From Ectocarpus siliculosus (lineage: Eukaryota > Sar > Phaeophyceae > Ectocarpales > Ectocarpaceae): a stretch of DNA of 64,000 bases. The notes under the pieces were generated by a model that saw only the letters and a list, made by a program, of their open reading frames with translations, did no database searches and was not told the origin of the DNA. Positions 49,301 to 60,700 of this stretch are shown here, in pieces. The first letter of the stretch is position 1. The number at the start of each line of letters is the position of its first letter. Both the position numbers and the translations under genes were made by a program. The DNA lies in the NCBI GenBank assembly GCA_000310025.1, contig FN649742.1:5624700-5688699 (forward strand). The letters are read 5' to 3'.

Positions 49301-50316
49301 CCCACACGCTTTCCGAAGGACGTCACATATTGACGCATCTTCCCCCATGCCCTTGGTTTTGGCGACTTCCCGCGCGATCTCCAACATCTTGGCGCGGTTG
49401 ATGGCGACCGTGGGGTCATCCATGGCCGCCGTCATCCTCTCGAACACCACGGTCTGATGGGGTTCCAAAGGAGCTTGCGCGACCTACAAATACGCAAGCG
49501 GGGAGAGAGGGGGGCGAGCAGGCAGGAGTAGTGGTTGGCATGTAACCCTTACAAAGAAACGACCGCGACCAAGCGTGGGAGGGGGGCACAACGCGAGAGA
49601 TAATAGCAAATCCGCAAAGATTGTCGTGTCCTACGGACATAGCGTTAGAAGAGGGCACCGGACTCCGTGCGCCAGTTTTGGTTTCTCTAGACGGGGGTAC
49701 CTCGTTAGACATGATGCAAGACTACCAAGCAGGCCGCCGGCTAGCCGTAATGAGGTCAAACGCTATCAAGTCGACGACATACATCCCCAATCTTTTCCCG
49801 ACTACGCTAATCAACATTGACACCTGAGTTCTCTATGGCGCAGACAAAAAATGAATCACCACCATCCCGGTCGATCGGGCGTAAAGATAGGTCTGGGTTG
49901 TTGGGTGCTTCCATGGTTGCATGGACAAAGTTACGCGGGTACGGCAGAAACGACATACATTACTCGAAAGGACACGCCATTTTTGCTTGGACAGCACCAA
50001 ATGGAATGCTGGAAGAGAGTGATGGGGAGGGGGGGGGGGGGGGGCAAGGTGACCGCACTCGAAACCATTTCGCACACAACTGAAATCAATGTGAGACGCT
50101 CTAGAAGATTAATCAGGAAAGCTTCTCTAATTATTAATCGGAATAATGCTGAACTCCTTCCTCTTGGTTTCTTACATCGAAGCCCGGACTAGGGGGTGTT
50201 GTGCGGGCCCACTTGCCCGGTTGATCGTTGGCCACTCGGGCTTTGCCCTTCCCTCGCGACCTCTTGGGCGTCGGCACATCGCCATCCCCTTTGTCGCCGG
50301 CCTGCGAGTTCAGCAT
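46363..50316 (-). CDS. Unknown protein with a zinc-ribbon-like segment, four exons
   Basis: Exons: 50316-50176, 49483-48670, 46981-46549, 46420-46363; splice phases agree and give 481 residues. I do not recognise the family. Exon 1 encodes a basic, low-complexity start (PKRSRGKGKARVANDQ). Exon 2 is the longest ordered part, with blocks such as ICDVLRKACGEYGLRRSL, NYVHAYEFWCKDTTLAMVKAW and ELHEAILALVFLGGLVWS. Exon 3 has KCPEEGCGNFLKLGDRWFF followed by KYVGPRCQPKGGH, a possible CxxxxC...C(H) metal site, then an acidic helix ending in ARLEEERR. The intron between exons 2 and 3 (about 1.7 kb) holds direct repeats and CAA/CAG tracts. It is spliced, unlike the two plus-strand genes in the same inverted-repeat frame, so it may be cargo or an older host gene. 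Exon 2 is the best supported. Confidence 0.5.
47221..47411 (+). repeat. Direct repeat, first copy (about 190 bp)
   Basis: Matches 48000-48189 in the same orientation with few changes. Shared landmarks include GCGTTATACCCCGCGAGAAA and CTGTCAAATTTTCATTC. It lies inside the large intron of the unknown minus-strand gene. Confidence 0.85.
47634..47682. repeat. CAG/CAA microsatellite
   Basis: Runs of CAG then CAA triplets between the two ~190-bp direct repeats. A shorter CAA-rich tract lies at about 48585-48632. Confidence 0.85.
48000..48189 (+). repeat. Direct repeat, second copy (about 190 bp)
   Basis: Second copy of the segment at 47221-47411, offset by about 779 bp. A further partial echo (AAAGGGTCAAATCGCACGCC) appears near 48515. 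Confidence 0.85.
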
Positions 50317-53300
50317 GAGAATATAGGGCTGGGTGGTGTTTCGTTCTGGACCATGCTCGCGTGCATAAGGTCAAGATAATCGCCAACACCGTACTACAGC
50401 AGTACTTTAAAATACGTACCATTTGCATTTTGATAGCACCAAATGGAAGGCGAAGAGAGGGTGAGCAGAGTGATGGTATGGGGGCGGGGTGTGTGCGAAA
50501 CAGGTTGACACAAAAGTGGGAAACCCACGAGAGGCTTGTTTGGTGTTTGGGCGGGAAAATATGAAATCCTCGCGAATTTCAGGTATCGTGGTAATTACAG
50601 AAGAAAAAAAGGAATGTAGGTGAACATTGACAGCAGCATATCTGCTGCTGTCTGCTGTACGGCGAGGACGTGGCCACTAACCAAGTACTCGGCCGGCGTG
50701 AAATAGACGCCAATCAACTAACGCCATCCAACGCCAACTCGGAATGGAACAAGCCCGACCCCATCGAAGCCCCTGATCTTGCCACGTACCCCGAGAGTGT
50801 CCATGGAATACACTGACGACGGCGGAGTCGATAATTCACCCCGCCCTCCTTCAGCGGCAGGTTCCAGTGACGTGGCCCTGCCGTTCCACGGGTTCCATCC
50901 ACCCGTCCCGTTGCCGGCACTTGGCGATGGTTGCTCGCCCCCGGCACGCAAATGTCCACCGACGTCAGGTAGCCCCCCCCAAACGGGTCTGTGAGGGGCA
51001 GGGGCTGGGGCTGGGGCAGGAGCCGGGTCTGGGGCAGGGTTAGCCTGGATGCACGCGAGGATGTAGTATCAATAAAGTGCTCTGAGGTTGTTACTACCAT
51101 CGTAGATATTGGTCTCGGTATGGATGTGACAGGGGCCAAAAGTTGCTGCTTGCTACTCTCGCGTGCGAGTACTGCTGTACACGCTAGCAGTCAGTGGATG
51201 TGTGTGTGGTGGGGGGNNNNNNNNNNNNNNNNNNNNNNNNNNNNNNNNNNNNNNNNNNNNNNNNNNNGGGGGGGGGGGGGTGGGGGGGGGGGAGACTATA
51301 TATGGGAAGAGACCAACCGGTCTACTAACCGTACGCAATTCTACCGCTACATGTTTACTACAGGCACCGAAGGTCGAGTTAGAGTAGAGTAGAGTCATTG
51401 ACATCTCTGGGATTTGGTACTTTCAGGTACTCCGAGTCATTTGAGAGAGAAATTTTTCTCGGAATTAACCCTCTTAGCACCCTGCGTTTTTGAAAACAAC
51501 ATATTGGACCAAAACATAAAATTGAACTTGGTTACACAAAAGGATGTGTCAACATTTTGGTCAAATAAAATGTCGGCACATTCGAGTCTAAAGCTATGTA
51601 ACACACCTCTGGGTGGCTTTCAAACCTACATAGATTAGAATCGGTAAGGCTTACGGCAGGTTGATTCAGTGTGTGTGAGGGAACGCACAGCAGCAACATG
51701 TGGGTGAGAACTCTCATGCATGAATCAGCAGCACATACCCGTTTCCTTCTTCTGATGATATCTCTAGCACATCCGCAAAGCAGAAGAAGCAAACAAGGAA
51801 GCATGTATCACACTGATGCTGCTGTGTGTGTGATAAAAGCAGCAACAATACATGGTATACAATAGGCTAAATGGTATACAGTAGACTATATGTTCATGTT
51901 GTGTGCAACGCACACGGCGTTTCGGCAGTACAGTACATACAAAAGTCTACATCAGGAGTGCTGCTGTAGCAGCGTAGTAGCAGCCAACAGTACAGCGGTA
52001 GTCACATGGTGTACGTGTACAAGAGGTGTCGGCATGGTGTATGCAGTGTAATACAGCAGTACACAGCGGTGTGTAGTAGGTATAGGAGGAGACTCGTGTC
52101 ATACAGGTGTCGACAATTCGACGATGCGTGCTAAAGAGGGTTAACTCGGGTGGTAGTCGACCTTCGGCGCCTGTGATGTCACACACAACAGCAGTACCTG
52201 GTACGTATGAACTTTGAAATTTGAATATTACACAACAACAGCTACTACCTTGGAGAAGTAGCTGGAGATGCTCGATCTCCCCTTCATGATGTTGCCTGTG
52301 AAGGCTTTGCTCTTCATTTTGGGTCCCATTGCTGTTGTAGGTGTGGTACGAAGCGCGAGGGGAGGGCGATGGGAAGTGGGTAGACTTAGCGGGACCGTTT
52401 GGATGGGATGTATCTTGATGTCCGTGAATTGAAGCGACTTGCGCCGGTACGCCGGTACACGAGGCATGGAGTAATGGCATTACGATCTCCATTCACTGCA
52501 CTCGACCTCGGGACAGCAGGAGGGGAGAGAGAGAGAGACGACACAAGAAACGGCTACCTTTGGCTATATACCTGGAGGGGTGAGGGGGATATGGGTCTGG
52601 TTTTGACCTCAAGATCTTCGACACCTCGACGCCGACGGCATATATACACATGGCACACACACGCGGCGGGGTTCTCCAGACTTGTATGTCTAATACTACG
52701 GCGTATCTGGTAGACCCAAGCACGATTCAAAAGTAAGGGAGGCACAAATATTCAATGAATGCATCGCGTGTGTTGGTCTTGTCACCTGCTGCTGCTGCCT
52801 TGCACCGTGCCTGCCGCTGGGTCACCCTCTTCTTGGCCACCAATACCGAAGGTAGTATCCACTTGTTGTTGACGAGTATGCTCCCGCCGCACCTCTGTGA
52901 ATGTCTCGGGTCTTGTCGTGTTCAACGTTCGCGCACGCTGCTTGTGTCGCTTGTCCCGTGTCACCGAACTCTCTCCCTTTCTGCTCGTTTTTTTTTTTAT
53001 GTTGTCACAGCTGGCGGTGTAACAGATTGGCCAATCAAACACTACCTACGCGTTCGTGTAAAAGGCCGGTAGATTTCTGCGGCTGTTTCTTGGTGTCCGT
53101 AGACAACACCCATCGACAACATACAGACCTCCGAACTCCAGGTGCAGCAGAGTGACAGCGGTGGCAGCATCCTACTCCTGCTGTCGTATGTAGCCCCCAT
53201 AGCCAAACGGTACATGTGCCTGCTGTGTTAGTCCGTTTCCATTCCTTCAACACTGCTGTCTGACTGACTGATAATTGTTGTTTCTACATTTATTTCTCTG

Positions 53301-53528
53301 TCTGCTCGGGAGCAGAAATACAACAGCAGTCATATTTAGTTGTTAGAGTCGTCCACAGCAGTCCAAACCACCCACCACACGAAAACGATCGGGCGTACCA
53401 TTCAGAAGGCTCGCTAAGGATGCCTCTCTCGGCGCTGCCCCGATGCTACCGTTGTGCTGACGGGAGAATGTCAATCCATCAGCCGGCGACATCATCGACG
53501 CAATCCTCATCATTGCTCATCATGCATG
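50317..53528. other. Right interior of the 15 kb element, no gene assigned
   Basis: Contains poly-G tracts, a 51-N gap, many CAGCAGTAC/GTAC-like short repeats (about 51850-52210) and GA repeats. Frames around 50714-51139 are Pro/Gly-rich on both strands and have no domain I recognise. Confidence 0.4.
51217..51267. other. Assembly gap (51 N) in a poly-G tract
   Basis: The unknown bases are flanked on both sides by long G runs, so this is probably a low-complexity stretch that was not sequenced through. Confidence 0.98.
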
Positions 53529-53697
53529 GCAAAGTTGAAAATTTGTAAATTTTGAATCATGCGGCTTCGTCGACGTGGATGCCGACATCGGACGACCAGG
53601 GATTTTTGATTTTTTCATTTTTTGCCCTTTATTTGGAACGGTCTTCAAGACGATTGGCCAATCAGAAAACTGCGGGCACCTTTTCTCTCTCTCTCTC
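53529..53697 (-). repeat. Right terminal inverted repeat of the 15 kb element
   Basis: Reverse complement of the left repeat. The outer ~43 bp are nearly perfect and include ATTGGCCAAT (53653-53662). The inner part (for example 53574-53601 against 38558-38585) is diverged. Confidence 0.7.
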
Positions 53698-54768
53698 TGT
53701 GCGGGTGAAAAACACGCACAATTAATTCAGTACAAGGCTCCCCTTCGGGAGGCGACGCAAGAAGACATCGTCACGGCTATCTATTATGGTTGCATCGTTG
53801 TAATCTTAACCTTTTCGGTAGTGCCACGGCTGGCTCTGGTTTCGGTACAAAAAAAACAAAAAAACAAAAAAACTACCGCAGTACGTAATATATACTCACT
53901 GAAAAGACTCCACCACATCCCGTTCGACTGTGGGTATATCTCGAATGGGTAGTCTTTCTGTGTGTGTTTATATTATTCCTTAAATATATAGAAATATGAA
54001 CTTCGAATCAATTTCGCGGGGAAGCAGCGAGTGTGCCCAAACAAAGTCATCCCGCACCCCTAGCTACCCCGAACGAAGGACAAAGGCAGGCGACATACAT
54101 ACAAATAAATGGATACAAGCTTCCCCTTCCGGGACATGGTCTCCTGGGAATACATCCTGGGGGGTGATCGCAAGAGTTCAGTTGAACGTGTGTGTTGAAG
54201 TCCTTTGCCTGTTATTGAAATGGCGTTGAATGAATGTACACGTCATCAACACCTTGCCGGAGAGTTTCAAACGAGAAAATTCCAACTGGCCGTTCGTTGC
54301 CTCCACAATGAATGACGGGTTCCTCCCAAAAACGACTTTAACGAGGTTTACAACCTGTTATGTATGAGTTTTATGAACCTTCTCTGGGTAATGCAATACT
54401 CAGCGGGCATCTGCACGTTGTCTTCTCCACAGCTAGAAACACCTGAGCGCGGGGGGCAGCACCTTCAACATCACAAATCACGCAACCAAACGTTCAGAAT
54501 GATGACATGCAAGGCCCCAAGGGTCCAAGTCTAAGCTCAGGGTTCAAGTTGAAAGTAAACGATCCAAGGACGGACGCGAGAAGAGGGAATCGCCTCTCTG
54601 CGCGCAAGAGGCCACCGAGCATAGTGCTCCAAATATCAAGGGTCACGGAAGCTGACCGTCCGGGGTGCCAGAACTGGCAAAGCGGCTCGCTGCCGCGCTT
54701 CTGGTGGACTTGGAGGCTCTGGTGGGTTGCTGGTTTGCGTCGTGGTGACTTTGATGTCAGTGAGGACG
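53698..54768. other. Flank between the 15 kb element and duplication copy B, no gene seen
   Basis: Contains an A-rich tract (about 53850-53875). An open frame from 54507 runs into the start of the duplicated segment, but it has no recognisable domain and its end is not conserved in copy A. Confidence 0.45.
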
Positions 54769-57700
54769 TAGGAAATATGTTCCCATTCGATAAGCAGTTG
54801 ATCCCGAGTGCAATCGAAGAATCTATTGAAGCGGGCTAAAAAGAATGTTGGACCAAGAACAGTACAGCAACTGATACACCACCGTCTACCAACAACACGG
54901 AAAAACATAAAAAGTTCTCCAAGACGCGCTCATTGCGGCTAGGGAGCAGACGAAACCCCGTTTGACATATTTTCAAACATGGTCGCAGCCCTGCCGTCAG
55001 CACAAACAAGAGTTAGTGGAGGAGAAACCGGAATACCCTTTCGTTCAGCTAACCCAACCCCATCTGCAAACCTGCAGCATAAACTCGAACGATTGCCTCC
55101 TGCGAGCGTTTGTGAACTTCTGCACAACCATTCCCACATAACCACCCCAACACGAGAGGCTACAGTACAGCACACATTTAATGCACAACCTCTTAAAGCA
55201 CCGAGGCGAGTGTGTTACAAAATACCATACCGCAGTCAAGCCCTCGGTACTGCCACAACCAGTGATTTGGAACATACTCACTGTTGTCCGTGTAAAAAGC
55301 AGCCCACCTCCCCGTTGTGAGCCACTACTTATATCCACTATAGGAATACAGGATAAAAAATCTAAACTCAACCCCATGGAGCCCTCCCTCTTTCGACCGC
55401 TTCGTCATCAGAGTAGCAAGGCACCACCGGCCTTCTTGGTGATGAACGCTGGCGGAAACTCGTACCTCGCCTGGAAACAATACCAGAAAAGTCCTCAACA
55501 GCTGAGCGGAACGACTTGCTATCCTGTGTGCGGGCAGTACTGGCAATGCGATTACCGCCGTGTTCGTCAAAATCGCTGCTGCTGTGTTCGACATCGAAAC
55601 CGACAGCCGCTGAAGTCACCGATCGTGGTAGCAGTGACTCAGTTGGTCGGGTTGCAGAGCAAGCCATAATGATGCCCTGCACTACTACCGCCGAAACCAT
55701 CGAAACGTTCATGCCCAACAGAACTCCTCCATACAGATCTTGACTCTCACTCGTCCCATCGGTAACACGTTGCTCGAGTAGAAAGGCGACGAAAATACTG
55801 AGCAGCACGATCACGTGACCGGATCGCGAGATCCAAGCGTCCCATTTGCTGTCGTACGGAGCGAGGGCTTCGAACAACAAGGCGAATGTGCACGCCATCA
55901 CCAGTGTGACGGCTATCTGTCCCGACTCATTGGGAAAAATGAAGACGATAACACCTGTACGCGCAACGTTTCCCGGGGGGGGGGGGGGGGGCGGGAGTGA
56001 GCCACAAAATTGTTGTCGTATACATCAGACAGTGCCAGTAACTATGGATACAACTGATTCACCTGTCAACAACACCCGCCGGGCGCACTCGATGACTTCG
56101 TAGTAGAAGCAACCTGGCCGGTATGGAGAGGACAAATGGACAGCAGCCTGCACACGCGACTGCTCCATGTTGGGGACAGCCGCGATCTTCAGCGCGTCAC
56201 GCCCCCCAAAAAGCAGGGCTGCGTAGACGAGCGGAATGCCGATCGGGTACACGAAGATCATCAGCCCCGCGTATATCTCCATCGCCAGGTGTTTGGAAGA
56301 GTCGCAGTCGATGCGATAGTCCACACGAAGATATGTCTTTCCGTCGTCCAGCGTTTCGCAAGAGAACGTCTGGAATATGGTCGATGAAACTGGCGAATAC
56401 ACCAGGAACGATACCCACAAAGCCATAGACACGTGCTTCCGGCGGACTTTATGGAGAGCCTGGTCACATGAGCGATTTCGACACCGCGCCACGATATACG
56501 TCAACCCTAGGATGGCCAAAGCCACCAGTGGCCCGACCGTGGATGTCACCACGCGGTCGTGAAAGTCAATATCGACGAAGCATCCGGCGGACAGCATCCA
56601 CCCAAAGTCGAAGCCTAGGAAGGCGGTCCCGTCAAGGAATTGCTCGTAGACGTCAGGGAAGGACACAGTGGCGACTGAGGCGAGCTGAACACGAACAACA
56701 AGACCGACGGGGCAAACGGGACATATTCGGAGAGCTTAAGAGAGGATACTGGGTGAGAACGCAGTTATTTGCTCTTGAAACTATGGTGTAGGCGAACAAC
56801 AGCCAATTTCACGGCGAGTTAAGGTCCGTCGCTCATTCTTGGCGCCTTCAGGATACCCGTGGGAATCAGTTGGGTTTAGGATACAGGATCCAACATGTGA
56901 CAAGGGGTTATAACGTCAAACACGGCATCAAGTCACAGACGCATTCGACGAGTACCACGATATGCGTAGGGCAGGGTAGATCTTGGAACCCGCACTGCAA
57001 AAGCCACACAAGCGAATTTGGTCGGGAAACCTGCATGGCCGTTGATGGAATATGGGACCAAGGGTCTACGTGAAGAAAAACCCGGACATATGCCGCCCGC
57101 CCCCGGAGGGCAATTTCGATTTCTGTTTCATATAGGAAATATAATAGGGGGATTTGCTCACGAAAAAATGTCATTGACCCCCTACTGCAGAATGATTTAT
57201 ATCCACGGTGCCCCTTACGCGATTATATAGAAATTTGAGTCCCCCCCCTCCGCACCGGACCCTGAATTTCGATTAGTAGGCCTGTGTGTCTTGAAAAATA
57301 TTTCACATACAGCAGCTGTAGGAACACTCCGACGGCGGATGGGTACGCGGCGACGATCTCAGCTTCGATGGCAACGTTCGTGTCTATCGATGGGAATAAT
57401 GGGAGCCGTTCTGGCGGGGCCGTATACCAGAGACCAAACTGCAGTGCGTTGGGCTCTGGTCGGCGTGTACACGCCAATGATGCCCCACAAGCGCAAATAA
57501 GGCCCCACAATGCGGCTTTCTTCGGTTTATCATTATTTTTGGGGGTGAGTACAACTACGAGCGGCCGGGGGGTGGGGTGGGGTCGATAGGTGCGAATAAA
57601 GGTTGCAGGCCCCCCGAAACACTTGTCCTTACCTCGGTCAAGATCTGCCAAACAACGATCATGATTTTGAGTGACTGCAGAGGAAGAAGCTGCTTCAACC

Positions 57701-60700
57701 GATGCCATGGTCCCGCCGGGGGGGGAGCGTCGCGCTCGCGATCGCGCTCCTTCGACACCATGTACACCAGAAATATCAGCCCCAGTATCACCATAATTGG
57801 CAACGCCACCAGCGCCACCACGGTTGCCTTGCCATCCGAGCAGTTGCTGCATGTGAATGACAGCGATTCGGCGAACCCATCGCTGCACACCGCACAGTCT
57901 GATACACACGGTAGGACAAACAAGGAAAAGAGCTATTTGTTCATTGACCCCAGCGCAAACAAAAGCAGTGAGCACACGTCGGCATTGCATGCACCGCGCG
58001 AGCACAAGACCGGGAAGGTCGCAAGTACCTGGCTCGCGGGTGCAGCTCACGCTCTTCACTATACCAGTTACTTCTAAATCTTCTTGTGTCGGAGAGAACC
58101 TAACTCGCAGTGTACGGACCAAAGTCCCACACCGCCGTGACGTACATGAACCTTCGTAGCCCTCAGCACAGAAGTCAGCAGCCCCAGTTTCTCCGCCCAA
58201 GCAAGCGTCCGAGTTGTGGCAGGCAAGAATATTCTGACTGGAAGATGTTGCACGCCAATAGCCACGGTCGATCGAGAGAGTTTCGATGGTGTTGCCAGTG
58301 CTCTGGGCGTGAGCAGGCGTGATTGTGCACGTAGGGACCTCGCTGCTATCAGCAACGTCGCAATCGTTGCATTCTTCACATCCGGAACAAACGTCCGAGT
58401 ATCGATGGCCCTGAGATTTTCACGCGAGCATTGCATGGATGGAACAAACGGCGAACGTGATACACTGTGTAAAAATGATCTCTGCAGGAGGACCACACCA
58501 AAGTTTCGTGAGGGTACAGCCCTACGCTATGTGTCGAATAAGCTCAACTCGACAACTTTGCGAGTACTAGGGTTCACCGTTGGCTTGGCAGATGGCATCA
58601 CTCTGATTAAGCCAACCCTTTGATACCACCCAGTCGATCGCAGTCTTCGAAATGACCAATTCACCGTATTTAACTGCATCACCGTTGGGGGTACACGCTT
58701 CCAGACATTTTGCGCGGGTCGTGTCGCTGCACTTCGTGCGGTGGCACCAGCATGGGCACAGCAACAATCGTCTAGGGGCGGACCGGTGTTTCGTGCACGG
58801 TCACAACCAGTGGCATAACCGTGTGGATCAGAACCTCGACAAGAAACTATGCATGAACGTAAACGTCGACCAATTCCTGGCCGTGTAAAGAACTTTCGTT
58901 TGATGCTGGCTTGTTGGTGTCCTCCCATCACCCAGATCGGGAGGGATTGCTCCTACCTCCAGATGTTGCTATTCTGGCATCCTTCGTTTTGTGTTTTGGT
59001 AGCCTCTAGAAGCGTCTCAACAAGTGCTTTCATCGACTGTCTCCTTTGAGTAGTACCGAACGAGTGCAAAGGGAACGGTGAACGGCAACCACGTTGGACA
59101 TTTGTGGAAAAGGCACACACAACAAATATAGCCAGCCGCAGAGCCGGAGGGTATCCATCTCATTTTACCACGAGTAACAAGAACTTACATCGACGAAGTC
59201 CAGGAAAAATCCTGAAGGGCAGAGAACATCGTTGTCGGCGAATGTACAGGCCTCTATGCCCTCCATGAAGCCCACGTTTGATAACGCTGGCCCTCCTTGC
59301 TCGTCTGCATGGTTGTTCATGAACAGACAGTTCGAGACCGACACTGAGCCAGCGAACCTCGCGGCACCCCCTTGACTCGCCGTGTTGCCCAAGAACGTGG
59401 AATTCACCACCAAATCCTTTCCAGCAGCGCTCTCCATCGCCCCCCCCGAGGCCGTCGCCCAGTTCCCTGTGAAATTACAGCCAGTGAACGTCACCGGAAA
59501 CTCCTCTCCGGTAGCCAATATGGTCGTCCCCGATCCCGTGGAGCGCACAGCCCCCCCGATCTGCGCCGAGTTTGAATCGAAACGAATTCCGCTAAAGGTC
59601 GGGCCTTCCCCAACGCCTGTGAGACAGACGGCCCCGCCCGCGGATTCAGCAACATTTTGCAGGAACTGTGTACCGTCAGATGCGAAGGAAAGGGATACTG
59701 ATCCGCTGATCATCAGGGCTCCACCACAGCTTTGGCACGAGTTGTTGAAGAACGAGGTGATGCCGTCGATCGAAATGACGCTTTCGGTCGCGTCTGTGAC
59801 GCTGTTCAAGGCCGATACCACGGCGCCCCCGTTCACGTCGGCGTGGTTATTCGAGAAGTCCGTCCGTCCGGTCATATTTACCTCCGCGCCCTCCCCTACA
59901 AACAGACCGCCACCAGATCCAGATACAAAGTTTCCTTCGAAAGTCGTCTCTCCACTCCACGCTATGGAAGAGGAGGTACTACTGACATGAACCGCACCGC
60001 CATTCCTCGCGCTGTTTCCCTCAAACCTGGTGTCCCCAGTCCAAGCAACAGACGAGATATCTGTTACATAAAGAGCGCCCCCGTCCTCGCTAGCATTGTT
60101 CCCCACGAAGGCTGTCGAATTGGACCAGGAAGCACTCGAGTACCACTCCAAGCAAAGAACGCCACCGCTCGTTGCTTGGTTGTTGGAAAAAACTGTTTCT
60201 CCCGTCCATGAGAAAATGCCAGTGTCATTTGCGTGCAAAGCGCCACCGCAAAAACACGCCTCGTTATCCTCGAACGATGTACTCCCACTCCAGATTGCCG
60301 AGCTGTTCGAGTCCACCGCCACGGCCCCGCCGTAGCACACCACCTCACGGTCGACGGCATCGACATCTATGCGGTTATCAATGAAGCTCGTCTGTTCGGT
60401 CCAAGACACGTTGGACTCGAGTATAGCGTTGATAGCTCCACCGTAGCTAAAGCCACCGTTGTGGCCGAAACTGTAGATTCGGTTGCCGATGAAAGTCGTG
60501 TTGCCGCTCCATGACACAGACCCAGCACTGCGGATGAGAATGGCGCCTCCATCCCAGGAACATGAGTTATCAGCAATAATCATGTCACCGTCCCAAGACA
60601 CCGCCCCGCCGTCAACGAACATCGCCCCCCCGTGCTCATCGGCCGAGTTGTTGACCAATGCACTACTCCCGCTGAACGTTACCGTTCCCAACGCACTAAA

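Larger units (their letters stand above)
38481..53697. mobile_element. About 15.2 kb element bounded by imperfect inverted repeats, with polymerase-helicase and telomere-resolvase-like genes
   Basis: The outer 43 bp at 38481-38523 recur as the reverse complement at 53653-53697 (shared core GGTGCCCGCAGTTTTCTGAT). Weaker inverted similarity continues inward for 150-170 bp. Between them lie two intronless plus-strand genes 82 bp apart (38965-43227 and 43310-44407) and a four-exon minus-strand gene (46363-50316). I cannot fix the exact termini or a target-site duplication, because the ends run into GA/CT repeats. There is no HUH endonuclease, rve or DDE integrase, capsid, protease or packaging ATPase. 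It lies between two copies of a host gene duplication. Confidence 0.6.

Noticed and set aside
50714-51139. Overlapping Pro/Gly-rich frames on both strands
   Set aside because: Low complexity with no dominant frame; probably compositional.
38481-53697. Classification as a Helitron or a Polinton/Polinton-like virus
   Set aside because: No HUH Rep motif next to the helicase. No rve integrase, capsid, protease or packaging ATPase is seen, and the helicase is SF1 rather than SF3.
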